This document shows, in pieces, positions 1 to 8,496 of a DNA stretch of 64,000 nucleotides (position 1 is the first letter of the stretch; every line of letters begins with the position of its first letter). This DNA is from Chitinophaga filiformis. GTDB taxonomy: Bacteria > Bacteroidota > Bacteroidia > Chitinophagales > Chitinophagaceae. Under the pieces are notes generated by a model. It did not search any database and was not told where the DNA came from. It saw only the letters and a program-made list of their open reading frames with translations. The stretch spans positions 1,601,125 through 1,665,124 of the forward strand of contig NZ_FNBN01000001.1 in the NCBI RefSeq assembly GCF_900102545.1. Direction: 5' to 3'. The position numbers and the translations under genes are program-made.

Positions 1-602
1 CCTATCTGGCGCATTTCCACCTTTACACGGAATTCACCGGCATAAAGTTTAATCAGTTCACGGAAATCCACCCTGTCGTCTGCTGTATAGAAGAAAGTAG
101 CCTTGCGTCCGTCAGCCTGGATCTCTACTTCCGCGAGTTTCATTTCCAGACCGATACTACGGGCAATGGCCCTGGCTCTGATGAGGGCATCCTTTTCGCG
201 GGCTTTGTTATCGTTCATCCGCGCAAGGTCTTCATTTGTAGCGCGACGAAGTACCTTCTTTACTTCAGGGGTATCTTCGATACGCTTCTTCTTCATCTGT
301 AATTTAACCAGTTCGCCTGTAAGGCTGATCTGGCCGATGTCGAAACCACTGACGCCTTCTACAGTTACCATTTCTCCTTTGTCGAGCAACTGTTTGGTGG
401 TGTTACGGAAAAAATCCTTCCTGCTACCGTTGTTGAAGCTTACTTCTATTATATCAAATGGTGCTAAGCTGTCACTTAAGGGAATATTGGCCAGCCAGTC
501 AAATACATTCAGCCTGTTACAGCCTCCACTACTGCATCCTCCATTGCTTTTGCATCCTGACGGCTTCCCCTCTGCACCTGTACCACATCCGGCACAAGCC
601 AT
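1..602 (-). CDS. PSP1-domain protein (RicT/YaaT-like), 3' part outside window
   Basis: About 200 codons are visible and no stop is reached, so the C-terminus lies beyond the window edge. The ATG is followed by a cysteine-rich head (Cys at residues 3, 6, 17, 23 and 28, interspersed with Gly/Ser/Lys) and then a region that reads as a PSP1 C-terminal domain, ending in a stretch on threonine-rich 'ATFFYTADDRVDFREL' and 'GEFRVKVEMRQIG', typical of the YaaT/RicT family. In Firmicutes RicT acts with RicA/RicF in an RNA-processing complex; in Bacteroidota the role is not established. The gene lies directly downstream of holB on the same strand, an arrangement also found in Bacillus (holB-yaaT). The Cys-rich head suggests metal or Fe-S binding, which is inference. 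Confidence 0.85.
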   Translation of the reverse strand, partial: MACAGCGTGAEGKPSGCKSNGGCSSGGCNRLNVFDWLANIPLSDSLAPFDIIEVSFNNGSRKDFFRNTTKQLLDKGEMVTVEGVSGFDIGQISLTGELVKLQMKKKRIEDTPEVKKVLRRATNEDLARMNDNKAREKDALIRARAIARSIGLEMKLAEVEIQADGRKATFFYTADDRVDFRELIKLYAGEFRVKVEMRQI

Positions 603-700
603 ATTAATCGATTTAAATTATTAAATGAATATACATCCGGGCATTGGACCGGATGCTTTATATATATAATTCCTCCTTATTACATAAGGGTCGGAATTAA

Positions 701-708
701 CAAAGATA
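701..708 (-). promoter_or_regulatory. Promoter -7 element (TATCTTTG) for the PSP1 gene
   Basis: On the minus strand this reads TATCTTTG, an exact TAnnTTTG match, about 95 nt upstream of the PSP1 start codon. No clear -33 TTTG is seen. The leader it would produce contains a small hairpin (CATCCGG/CCGGATG, near 633-655). Confidence 0.45.
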
Positions 709-729
709 ACGGAAAATGCCCTTAATATG

Positions 730-1869
730 TCATACTGCCGGAATCGGCCTCTTTTTAAAGATATACTGCAATTTCACAGAAAGTGCATGAAACAACAATT
801 TCGCGTTCGCATTGCGCTCTATATAATAGCAGGCATTGTCCAGTTCCTGCATGATTTGCTCCATTTGCTGAAGATCTGCCAGCTTTTGCAGTTTCCCTGC
901 AAAGTCTGTTTCCTCCTCTGAAAAGGCCAGCTGGCTTCTGTCTATATACTTTAAGCGCAGGGTATGTTCCAGGAGGTTGATAAAATAGCGCAGGAACTGT
1001 TTCTGGTTCTCACGTCCCATTTTGGTACTGGCGATGTTTTCTATCCAGCCCTGAAGAGCTACCCGGTTGCCTGTGAAAATATAGTTGAGCCAGTTGCGTA
1101 GCAGTTCATGATAATCATCGTCTGACTGCTGGAGCAGTTGCATAGCTTCCCGGTAATTGCCGGCAGCGATCGTTGCAGCCTGCCTCGCTTTAGCGGCTGG
1201 TATCTGCGCCCGCTTCGTGAGTGCGTCTATCATCACCTCTTTCGGCAGCGGATTAACTTTGATCAGATGTGTGCGGGAGAGGATAGTGGCCAGGATCTGT
1301 TCCTGGTTTTCTGCCACCAGCAGGAAAATGGTATTGTCTGGTGGTTCTTCTATCAGCTTCAGCAGCCTGTTCCCTTCATTGCCCAGGTATTCGGGCATCC
1401 ACATCAACAGTATTTTGTAGGTACTCTCAAAGCTTTTCAGACTCAGCTTGCGGATGATATCCTGACATTCTGTGGCGGTAATATTCCCCTGTTTATTCTC
1501 TGCTCCGATAAACTGTAACCAGTCATATGCATTGCCATAAGGCTGGGCATCGATGAATTCCCGCCATTCGGCGGCATAATCGGAACTTACTGGCTTATCG
1601 CCCGGTTTACGGGGGATGACCGGATAAGAGAAATGTATATCAGGATGAATGTATTTACCTGCTTTCATGCAGGCGCCACATTTGCCACAGGCGCCATCAG
1701 GCTGTTTATCTTCGCAGACCAGGTATTGCGCAAATGCAAGTGCTATTGGAAGTCCGCCGGCTCCTTCAGGCGCCAGTATAATGTTGGCGTGACTGAGACG
1801 GTTTTGTTCCGTGGACCTAATTAATTGTTGTCGTATATCTTCCTGACCTATGACATTCGAAAAAAGCAT
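730..1869 (-). CDS. holB: DNA polymerase III subunit delta' (clamp loader)
   Basis: The 379-residue product matches the delta' subunit of the clamp loader, which opens the beta clamp during replication. The N-terminus shows the AAA+ fold with a degenerate P-loop (PEGAGGLPIA, no GK[ST]), as usual for the non-hydrolysing delta' subunit. A zinc module follows (C-x8-CGKCGAC near residues 52-67). The Pro-loop/sensor region 'EEPPDNTIFLLVAENQEQIL' is present. The usual SRC motif reads SRT here. It starts 9 nt downstream of the glutathione peroxidase gene, so the two are probably co-transcribed, and it is followed by the PSP1 gene. Confidence 0.93.
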   Translation of the reverse strand: MLFSNVIGQEDIRQQLIRSTEQNRLSHANIILAPEGAGGLPIALAFAQYLVCEDKQPDGACGKCGACMKAGKYIHPDIHFSYPVIPRKPGDKPVSSDYAAEWREFIDAQPYGNAYDWLQFIGAENKQGNITATECQDIIRKLSLKSFESTYKILLMWMPEYLGNEGNRLLKLIEEPPDNTIFLLVAENQEQILATILSRTHLIKVNPLPKEVMIDALTKRAQIPAAKARQAATIAAGNYREAMQLLQQSDDDYHELLRNWLNYIFTGNRVALQGWIENIASTKMGRENQKQFLRYFINLLEHTLRLKYIDRSQLAFSEEETDFAGKLQKLADLQQMEQIMQELDNACYYIERNANAKLLFHALSVKLQYIFKKRPIPAV

Positions 1870-1878
1870 GGACGCAAA

Positions 1879-2409
1879 TTAGTATTTCTTTTCTATCGCG
1901 GCCGTTACTTCAGGGGAAAGAGGTTGTGTTTTAGGTGAGAATACTGCTACCAGGTTACCTTTTTCGTCCAGCAGATATTTCTGGAAATTCCACTGTACTT
2001 CTGATGGTTCGAGGTGTTTGGCTTTACTTTCAGCCAGCAGCCATTTATAGATCGGGTGGATGTCGTTGCCTTTTACTGAGATCTTGGCAGCCATCGGGAA
2101 GGTAACTGCATATTTCTTAGTGCAGAATTCGTGAATCTCAGCATTGCTACCTGGTTCCTGTGAGCCAAAGTTATTGGCAGGGAAACCGATGATCACCAGG
2201 TTCTTTTCGTATTTCTTGTATAATTTTTCCAGATCAGCGTACTGAGGGGTGTTTCCACACATGGAGGCGGTATTTACGATCAGGATCTTTTTTCCTTTAT
2301 AATCCGCAAAATTAATCTTGCCTCCGTCAACGCCATCTACTTTAAAGTCATATATAGCTCCGCTCTTCATGAATAATAGTATTGAAATCAACAGTGTCTT
2401 CAGTGTCAT
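1879..2409 (-). CDS. Glutathione peroxidase family thiol peroxidase
   Basis: The 176-residue protein has the glutathione-peroxidase fold with catalytic Cys51 in ASMCGNTPQY, Gln84 in FGSQEPG, and Trp140-Asn141 in VQWNFQKYL, which complete the catalytic tetrad. Cys96 in EFCTKKY matches the resolving Cys of thioredoxin-dependent Gpx enzymes, so the electron donor is more likely thioredoxin than glutathione (inference from the family). The FPCN cysteine is replaced by Ala (FPANNFG). The first ~18 residues are hydrophobic (LLISILLFM) and could be a signal or anchor sequence; an alternative start is Met14. It reduces hydrogen or lipid peroxides. It lies just upstream of holB, with no evident functional link. 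Confidence 0.9.
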   Translation of the reverse strand: MTLKTLLISILLFMKSGAIYDFKVDGVDGGKINFADYKGKKILIVNTASMCGNTPQYADLEKLYKKYEKNLVIIGFPANNFGSQEPGSNAEIHEFCTKKYAVTFPMAAKISVKGNDIHPIYKWLLAESKAKHLEPSEVQWNFQKYLLDEKGNLVAVFSPKTQPLSPEVTAAIEKKY

Positions 2410-2508
2410 ATAATTAGAATTGTAGAGTGATTGTGAAAATTGTAAGCAAATAAAATTAAGTAAAATATTGTATATAAGGTGTTAATGATAAGCGGAGGTC
2501 TTGCTATT

Positions 2509-3198
2509 TTAATGGTGAGCAAAGGCCAGTGTACAAATGCTTACTGTGGCTCCGGCATTGATTAACAGGCTGCTGCATGCTTCAAGGGTAGCGCCGGTAG
2601 TCAGTACATCATCGACTAGCAGGATATGTTGATCTTTCAACTGGTTTGTGCGCTCGATGGAAAAGACACCGGATACATTCTGCCAGCGAAGCAGGCGGCC
2701 TTTATTCGTTTGTGAGGGAGAATAGTTGCTTCTGAAAAGTATTTTTTCAATAACCGGTTTTCCAGTTACTGTGGCAATACCATTTGCAAGGAGCGCAGCC
2801 TGGTTATATCCCCGTTGCTGTAATTTAGTGGGATGTATGGGAACCGGAATAATGCAGTTTATTTCGTATAGCCACCTGCTTTGTAACAGGATATTTCCCA
2901 TCTGCTGGCCTAAATGAGTAGCAATATCTTCCCGTTGTTTGTATTTGAACTGGTAAATGAGTTGTTGCAGTAAAGATGACTTCCGGTAATAGTAGGCCGA
3001 CATGGCGTGCCGGATATTGACTCTTCCCCAGAATATCTTTTCCACCGGATTATGCTGCTGGTGCTGATAGCCGGTAATTGGCAGCCTGCGCAGACAACGA
3101 AGGCAAAGGACTTTTTCTGTACGGGTAAGATCTGTACCACATCCATCACAGGTATGTGGATAGAAGAGATCCAGCAGGGAGGTTAACAGGTTTTTCAT
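2509..3198 (-). CDS. ComF-family phosphoribosyltransferase-like protein
   Basis: The 229-residue protein has an N-terminal four-cysteine zinc site (Cys17, Cys20, Cys32, Cys35) followed by a type I phosphoribosyltransferase domain with the PRPP loop ILLVDDVLTTGATL near residues 192-205. This is the ComF/GntX architecture linked to natural DNA uptake in transformable bacteria. The gene follows radA by 56 nt on the same strand, and pairing of comF with radA fits a DNA uptake or recombination role. Full length for the family (200-240 residues). Confidence 0.88.
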   Translation of the reverse strand: MKNLLTSLLDLFYPHTCDGCGTDLTRTEKVLCLRCLRRLPITGYQHQQHNPVEKIFWGRVNIRHAMSAYYYRKSSLLQQLIYQFKYKQREDIATHLGQQMGNILLQSRWLYEINCIIPVPIHPTKLQQRGYNQAALLANGIATVTGKPVIEKILFRSNYSPSQTNKGRLLRWQNVSGVFSIERTNQLKDQHILLVDDVLTTGATLEACSSLLINAGATVSICTLAFAHH

Positions 3199-3254
3199 TT
3201 TCAGATACAGGTAGTTAGTTTACTGAAAATAATGAAAACCTGTTAATGGGAAAA

Positions 3255-4625
3255 TTAAAAGAGGCTTCTGTATACTTCGTCGACGCGGCCTACAGGCACT
3301 ACTTCAATATTGAACTTGCTGACATCTGTTCCTTTTTTATTGTAGCGGCTGATGAAGATCTTCTCGAATCCAAGTTTTTCTGCTTCAGCGATGCGTTGTT
3401 CTATCCTGTTTACAGCACGGATCTCTCCACTGAGACCTACCTCGCCGGCAAAACAGATCTTGCTGCTGATAGCAGCATCCTCATAGGAAGATAGCAGCGC
3501 ACATAATACTGCCAGATCAATGGAAGGGTCTTCCACACGGATACCTCCGGCAATGTTCAGGAAAACGTCTTTAACACCGAAGTGGAAACCACCCCGTTTT
3601 TCCAGCACCGCCAGCAGTAGTTGTAACCTGCGGAGATCAAAGCCGGTAACGGTACGTTGAGGAGTGCCGTATACAGACTGGGTTACCAGCGCCTGCACTT
3701 CTACCAGCATAGGACGCATGCCTTCCATCGTAGCAGCAATAGCCACACCGCTCAGCTGATCTTCCCGTTGTGATATCAGGATCTCTGAAGGATTGGTGAC
3801 CTGTCTTAATCCCGCGCCCGTCATTTCATAAATGCCCAGTTCTGCTGTCGATCCGAAACGGTTTTTGATCGTGCGGAGTATGCGATAAGCATAATGCTGA
3901 TCTCCTTCAAACTGCAGTACGGTATCCACCATGTGCTCCAATATCTTCGGGCCGGCAATAGAACCGTCTTTGGTGATATGACCTATAAGGAACACAGGCG
4001 TATGGCTTTCTTTGGCAAAACGCTGCATTTCAGCCGTTGTTTCCCTGATCTGCGATACGCTGCCGGGAGCGGATTCGATGAAAGGTGATTGTAAGGTCTG
4101 AATGGAGTCAACTATAACGAGTTGTGGACGTAGTTTCTTTATTTCCTGGAAGATGGTTTGTGTAGATGTTTCAGTCAGCAGATAGAACAGATCATTTTTT
4201 ACCTGCAATCTGTCTGCTCTCATTTTTATCTGTTGTGCACTTTCCTCTCCACTGATGTATAATGTAGTGATGTCTTTGAGTTGCAATGCATTCTGCAGGA
4301 ATAAGGTGCTTTTACCTATACCGGGTTCGCCACCTACAAGTACTAAGGAGCCGGGTACTATACCGCCGCCCAATACACGGTTCAGTTCTGCATCGGGCGT
4401 CAGCAGGCGGTCTTCCTCTATTCCGCTCACTTCGGAAAGGTTCACGATGTTATCTGATCTGCCGTTTTCTTTTTCAGGTTGCCAGTTGGTATTACGTAAA
4501 GGGATATCTTTTTGTACTTTCTCTTCAACGAATGTATTCCATTGACCACAACTAGGACATTTACCTGTCCATTTAGCTGATTCGTATCCACAATTCTGAC
4601 AGAAGAATGCAGTTTTAATTTTCAT
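3255..4625 (-). CDS. radA: DNA repair protein RadA
   Basis: The 456-residue protein has the full RadA order: an N-terminal C4 zinc finger (Cys9, Cys12, Cys23, Cys26), a RecA-like ATPase with Walker A GGEPGIGKST (residues 98-107), the diagnostic KNRFG motif (254-258), and a C-terminal Lon-like domain ('GGFHFGVKDVFLNIAGGIRVEDPSIDLAVL'-type region, residues ~345-375). RadA drives branch migration of recombination intermediates as a DnaB-type hexameric helicase. Length is as expected. Upstream lies a 630-bp non-coding stretch; comF follows downstream. Confidence 0.97.
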   Translation of the reverse strand: MKIKTAFFCQNCGYESAKWTGKCPSCGQWNTFVEEKVQKDIPLRNTNWQPEKENGRSDNIVNLSEVSGIEEDRLLTPDAELNRVLGGGIVPGSLVLVGGEPGIGKSTLFLQNALQLKDITTLYISGEESAQQIKMRADRLQVKNDLFYLLTETSTQTIFQEIKKLRPQLVIVDSIQTLQSPFIESAPGSVSQIRETTAEMQRFAKESHTPVFLIGHITKDGSIAGPKILEHMVDTVLQFEGDQHYAYRILRTIKNRFGSTAELGIYEMTGAGLRQVTNPSEILISQREDQLSGVAIAATMEGMRPMLVEVQALVTQSVYGTPQRTVTGFDLRRLQLLLAVLEKRGGFHFGVKDVFLNIAGGIRVEDPSIDLAVLCALLSSYEDAAISSKICFAGEVGLSGEIRAVNRIEQRIAEAEKLGFEKIFISRYNKKGTDVSKFNIEVVPVGRVDEVYRSLF

Positions 4626-4770
4626 GCAGCAAATTTAAAACGGAAATCATCGGCTCCGTAAAAAAGAAAAAATAAACGATGAGGTGATGATGAAAAAAAT
4701 GAGAGAAAAGGGTGTAATGAGATTCAAATTTTCATGAAAAAGGGGCAGCAGAAAATCGGGTAAAAAAGAA

Positions 4771-4800
4771 AAGAGCCAACAGAAATTTCTGCTGACTCTT
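4771..4800 (-). terminator. Orphan hairpin, terminator-like on the minus strand
   Basis: Two 15-nt arms pair end to end with two G-U wobbles. On the minus strand the hairpin is followed by a T-rich run (TTTTCTTTTTT). No minus-strand gene lies upstream (4800-5250), so either it ends an unrecognised short transcript or it is a stray repeat. Confidence 0.45.
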
Positions 4801-5217
4801 TCTACTTACTAACCCATTAAATTCACGTCTAAATTACTAAATGGCTACAGAATAAAAAAGTTTATTTAATTGATGTGAATAACTTTTGATGACTTTTCAT
4901 AATGTGACAGATCTGCCACCATAGCACGTTTCAGCGGTTAGAGGCATTCAATTATACTTTCATTGGAAGAGCGTAAAGGGTTGATAAATAGGAATGATGC
5001 CGCCTTAAATTATATATGAAATCGGCGTCATAAAAGCATAAAATATATCTGTCATAACGTCGGGATTGACATTTCAAAATTTTGAAAAACGCCATATTGA
5101 CAGTGTTAAATTTCATAATTGGCAGTAAAAAACAGGGAAGGCCGGATCAATTCTTAAGGAAATCCTAAATCGCCCGGAGGGGGATGGTTTGGACGGTAAT
5201 TTGATCATCCTTACCTG

Positions 5218-5225
5218 TAATTTTG
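5218..5225 (+). promoter_or_regulatory. Promoter -7 element (TAATTTTG) for the zinc protease gene
   Basis: Exact TAnnTTTG match 29 nt upstream of the ATG at 5255. TTTG sequences occur upstream at 5188 and 5200 but neither has the preferred 19-20 nt spacing. Confidence 0.45.
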
Positions 5226-5254
5226 TATTGAATCTTAACTTCATTTGAATTAGT

Positions 5255-5947
5255 ATGACACCTGGCATTATGTTTACGTCGCTGATCTTTATCGGGATCA
5301 GCATGTTGGTAAGCTGGAGATTGAAAAGCAAAATGAGGCAGTATGGTGATGTACCTACCTCTTCCGGGCTGACCGGAAAACAGATTGCGGAAAAGATGTT
5401 GAAAGACAATGGGATATATGACGTACAGGTAGTTTCCGTAGATGGCTTTTTGTCTGACCATTATGATCCAACCAATAAAACGGTCAATCTTAGCCCTGAT
5501 GTATATTCGGGGGCCAATGTAATGGCTGCGGCGGTGGCTGCGCACGAGTGCGGGCATGCTGTACAACATCAGCGGGCTTATCCCTGGCTGAATATGCGTT
5601 CCAAACTGGTACCGGCGGTACAGTTCAGCTCCAGCCTGGTACAATGGGTATTGCTGGGCGGTATACTGCTGATCAATGTCTTCCCGGCTTTATTACTGGG
5701 CGGTATTATCCTGTTTGGTGTGACCACGCTCTTTTCCCTGGTAACGCTGCCGGTAGAGTTTGATGCTTCCAGAAGGGCGCTGGCCTGGCTGGATAATACG
5801 ACCCTGATGCGGAGGGAAGAGCATGACAAGGCGAAGGATGCCCTGTGGTGGGCGGCTATGACTTACGTCGTGGCGGCGATCGCATCTATAGTAACTCTTG
5901 TGCAGTATATATTGATCTATGCTGGCGCATCAAGGAACAGGGATTGA
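5255..5947 (+). CDS. Membrane zinc metallopeptidase, YugP type
   Basis: The 230-residue protein belongs to the neutral zinc metallopeptidase family (YugP, Zn_peptidase_2). It carries HECGH (His97, Glu98, His101), the zinc-binding HExxH motif, and the downstream helix with 'EFDASRRAL' that supplies the third ligand region. Hydrophobic segments at ~5-20, ~125-165 and ~205-225 indicate an integral membrane protease. Substrates are unknown. It is a single-gene unit with its own promoter and terminator. Confidence 0.9.
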   Translation: MTPGIMFTSLIFIGISMLVSWRLKSKMRQYGDVPTSSGLTGKQIAEKMLKDNGIYDVQVVSVDGFLSDHYDPTNKTVNLSPDVYSGANVMAAAVAAHECGHAVQHQRAYPWLNMRSKLVPAVQFSSSLVQWVLLGGILLINVFPALLLGGIILFGVTTLFSLVTLPVEFDASRRALAWLDNTTLMRREEHDKAKDALWWAAMTYVVAAIASIVTLVQYILIYAGASRNRD

Positions 5948-5978
5948 TTGTATAACTATTTATTAATCAATATATAAT

Positions 5979-6009
5979 AGGTCGGAAGGGGTTCTTTCCG
6001 ACCTTTTTA
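5979..6009 (+). terminator. Terminator of the YugP-type protease gene
   Basis: The arms AGGTCGGAA and TTCCGACCT enclose a 7-nt loop and are followed by TTTTA on the plus strand, 30 nt after the stop codon. Confidence 0.85.
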
Positions 6010-6052
6010 TGTCTCGGGTAACAGGTATCCGGCTTCGGTAGAGATTCGATAC

Positions 6053-6139
6053 AGACGGCTTTGAGATGGCCTCATCCTCCCTTAATCCTCCCTTCAGAAG
6101 GGAAGATTAAGGGAGGATGAGGCCATCTCAAAGCCGTCT
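6053..6139. repeat. Long perfect palindrome (35-bp arms)
   Basis: The arms 6053-6087 and 6105-6139 are perfect 35-bp reverse complements around a 17-nt centre that itself forms a 6-bp hairpin (TCCCTT/AAGGGA). The right arm is followed by CTACCGAATCTT, and ACCGAATCTT recurs at 63776-63785 and 63991-64000, so this palindrome seems to belong to a dispersed intergenic repeat family. It lies between the YugP terminator and the ribosomal promoter. Confidence 0.85.
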
Positions 6140-6447
6140 CTACCGAATCTTACACGGTTAAAGTAACCTTGGTTTGTCGCTAGAAAAGGGTGCCGGGCCA
6201 GAATGTAGTGCGGAATGGGGAAAAGCTAAAGTATCTGAGTAAAGGAGCTGGTTTTATAAGCGTTACGTCATATGTGTAAACAGAAATATGTGTTAAGTAG
6301 TGATATTTAGTCAAGAATTGACATTGCTAAATTATTCACTACCTGTGTTAATAATTCCGCGTCAAAATTATTATTGAAAATCAATTCATTGCAAAGGTGT
6401 CTCATAAAAAACTTCCTCAAAAGTATGGTTTTATGAATTTAGAGGAT
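6140..6447. other. Non-coding stretch upstream of rplM
   Basis: No coding frame was recognised. An imperfect hairpin spans 6297-6342 (GTAGTGA...TTCACTAC arms). The rest is AT-rich leader or promoter DNA of the ribosomal operon. Confidence 0.4.
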
Positions 6448-6455
6448 TAGCTTTG
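6448..6455 (+). promoter_or_regulatory. Promoter -7 element (TAGCTTTG) of the rplM operon
   Basis: Exact TAnnTTTG match 61 nt upstream of the rplM ATG. It overlaps the first codon of the longest possible open frame (6453), which argues that translation starts at 6516. Confidence 0.55.
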
Positions 6456-6515
6456 CACTCCCGTTTTGTTTGGGATAGTTATATTCAGAACGTAGAAACT
6501 TTATTATATACTATA

Positions 6516-6959
6516 ATGAACACTTTAAGCTTCAAGACTAAATCGGCCAATGACGCTACTGTAACGCGTGAATGGCACATTGTAGACGCTACCAACCTGA
6601 CTTTAGGTAGGATGAGCGCTAAGATTGCGGCAATCTTAAGAGGCAAGAACAAGCCTTACTATACACCTCACACTGACTGTGGTGATTTCATTATTGTTAT
6701 CAATGCTGAGAAAGTTCAGTTTACCGGTAATAAATGGAATGATAAGGAATATCTGACTTTCTCTGGTTATCCAGGTGGTCAGAAAGCAGAAATCGCTAAG
6801 GACCTGGTTCGTCGCAGACCAGAACTGATCATAGAAAGAGCTGTAAAAGGTATGCTGCCTAAGAACCGTCTGGGACGTGCCATGTACAAAAAACTGTTTG
6901 TATATGCAGGCGCTGAGCATCCACACGCTGCGCAGAAACCGAAAACATTAACTTTCTAA
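6516..6959 (+). CDS. rplM: 50S ribosomal protein L13
   Basis: The 147-residue product starting [13 protein letters not shown] is full-length L13, with the conserved W-x-V-DA-T-LGR-A region ([20 protein letters not shown]), [11 protein letters not shown], and the C-terminal [17 protein letters not shown]13 is an early 50S assembly protein. The open frame extends 21 codons further upstream, but that extension crosses the promoter and is not conserved in the family, so ATG 6516 is preferred. It is the first gene of rplM-rpsI, 14 nt apart. Confidence 0.96.
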   Translation: MNTLSFKTKSANDATVTREWHIVDATNLTLGRMSAKIAAILRGKNKPYYTPHTDCGDFIIVINAEKVQFTGNKWNDKEYLTFSGYPGGQKAEIAKDLVRRRPELIIERAVKGMLPKNRLGRAMYKKLFVYAGAEHPHAAQKPKTLTF

Positions 6960-6973
6960 TTTTTCTCTGATAC

Positions 6974-7363
6974 ATGGAAAAGCAAAAAAATACTATTGGT
7001 CGTCGTAAGGAAGCCGTAGCCCGTGTGTACATCAGCAAGGGTACTGGAAATGTAGTTGTGAACGACAAGGATTATAAAGAATACTTCACGCTGGTATACC
7101 TGCAGAACCAGGTAGAACTGCCGCTGAAGACTATCGACGCTACAGATAAATTTGATATAAAGGTAAATGCTGCCGGTGGTGGTATCAAGGGTCAGGCAGA
7201 AGCGATTAAGCTGGGTATTGCACGCGCACTTTGCGAGGTGAATCCAGAGTACCGTCCGGCGCTGAAAGCAGCTGGTCTGCTGAAACGTGATCCAAGAAGC
7301 GTTGAACGTAAGAAACCAGGTAAAGCTAAAGCTAGAAGAAGCTTCCAGTTCTCTAAACGCTAA
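6974..7363 (+). CDS. rpsI: 30S ribosomal protein S9
   Basis: The 129-residue protein is full length with the N-terminal 'NTIGRRKEAVARVYI', the central GGGIKGQAEAIKLGIARAL, and the invariant basic C-terminus ending KARRSFQFSKR that reaches the P-site tRNA. It follows rplM in the usual L13-S9 pair and precedes rpsB by 74 nt. Confidence 0.97.
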   Translation: MEKQKNTIGRRKEAVARVYISKGTGNVVVNDKDYKEYFTLVYLQNQVELPLKTIDATDKFDIKVNAAGGGIKGQAEAIKLGIARALCEVNPEYRPALKAAGLLKRDPRSVERKKPGKAKARRSFQFSKR

Positions 7364-7437
7364 TCGTGATGAATGCGTGGAGCTATATGTGAAACGCAGA
7401 TTATTAACATTGACCTTTTATAACAGAGCATAATAAC

Positions 7438-8466
7438 ATGGAAAATAATACCTCATTACAGCAGCAGTTACTGGAGGCGGGTGTACACTTCGGTCACCTG
7501 AAGAAAAAATGGAACCCGAAGATGCTGCCTTACATCTTCGCAGAAAAGAAAGGTATTCACATCATAGATCTGAATAAAACCGTTGAAGGTTTACAGGATG
7601 CAGCTGCAGCCCTGAAATCTATCGCTAAGAGCGGTAAAAAGATCATGTTCGTAGCCACTAAAAAACAGGCTAAAGAAATCGTAGCTGAAGCTGCAAAACG
7701 CGTTAACATGCCTTTCTTTACTGAAAGGTGGTTAGGTGGTATGCTGACCAACTTCGCTACTATCCGTAAGAGCGTTAAGAAGATGCAGAGCATCGAAAAG
7801 ATGCTGGCTGATGGTACCCTGGATAGCATCACCAAGAAAGAGCGTCTGACCTTAACCCGCGATAAGGAAAAAATGGAGAAAGTACTGGGCGGTATCGCTC
7901 AGCTGGCCCGTGTTCCTGCCGCGCTGTTCCTGGTTGACATCAGCCACGAACACATTGCACTGGCAGAAGCTCGTCGCCTGGGTATCTCTACCTTCGGTAT
8001 GGTAGATACCAACTCTGATCCTACTAAAGTAGACTTCGCAGTTCCTGCAAATGATGATGCGACTAAATCTATCGCTATCATCACTAATTATATCGCAGCT
8101 GCAATCGCAGAAGGTCTGGCAGAGAGAGCAAATGAGAAAACCGACGATGTAGTTGAAGAAGAAGAAGCAGATACCCAGGCAATGAAATTTGAACTGGAAG
8201 GTGGCGATGATCGTGGTGAAAGAGGCCGTAAACCTGGTGGTGGCCGTGGTCCTGGTGGCCCGGGTGCCGGCGGACGTGGTCCTGGTGGTGGTAACCGCGG
8301 TGGCGGTGGTGGCAACCGTCCTGGTGGCGGCGGCGGTAACCGTCCTGGCGGCGGTGGCGGCAATCGTCCTGGTGGCGGTGGTGGTAACCGTCCTGGTGGC
8401 GGCGGTGGCGGACAGCGCCGTCCTGCAGGTTCCGGTGGTCCAAGGCCAGGCGGTGGCGGAAGATAA
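7438..8466 (+). CDS. rpsB: 30S ribosomal protein S2 with a glycine-rich tail
   Basis: Residues 1-~235 are canonical S2 ('LEAGVHFGHLKKKWNPKM', 'TERWLGGMLTNFATI', 'DISHEHIALAEARRLGI'). An acidic linker (DDVVEEEEAD) follows, then an 88-residue tail (about 255-342) made almost wholly of Gly, Arg, Pro and Asn, including at least four tandem GGNRPGGG-type units and RGG/GRG motifs. S2 proteins are usually 230-280 residues, so the tail is extra. It is encoded by a near-perfect 24-bp tandem repeat and is in frame with a proper stop. The tail may bind RNA or be disordered; that is inference. Confidence 0.95.
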   Translation: MENNTSLQQQLLEAGVHFGHLKKKWNPKMLPYIFAEKKGIHIIDLNKTVEGLQDAAAALKSIAKSGKKIMFVATKKQAKEIVAEAAKRVNMPFFTERWLGGMLTNFATIRKSVKKMQSIEKMLADGTLDSITKKERLTLTRDKEKMEKVLGGIAQLARVPAALFLVDISHEHIALAEARRLGISTFGMVDTNSDPTKVDFAVPANDDATKSIAIITNYIAAAIAEGLAERANEKTDDVVEEEEADTQAMKFELEGGDDRGERGRKPGGGRGPGGPGAGGRGPGGGNRGGGGGNRPGGGGGNRPGGGGGNRPGGGGGNRPGGGGGGQRRPAGSGGPRPGGGGR

Positions 8467-8496
8467 TCTCCGTATACAGACAATATAACATAAAGC

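Larger units (their letters stand above)
4626..5254. other. Intergenic stretch between divergent radA and the zinc protease gene
   Basis: No credible coding frame was seen. The stretch holds a perfect-length hairpin at 4771-4800 (listed separately), a second short inverted repeat (TGATGCCG...CGGCGTCA, about 4993-5031), and an AT-rich promoter region for the downstream gene. Confidence 0.5.

Noticed and set aside
103..624. 173-codon plus-strand frame at the window start
   Set aside because: It is antisense to the PSP1-domain gene, whose protein sequence is clearly real.
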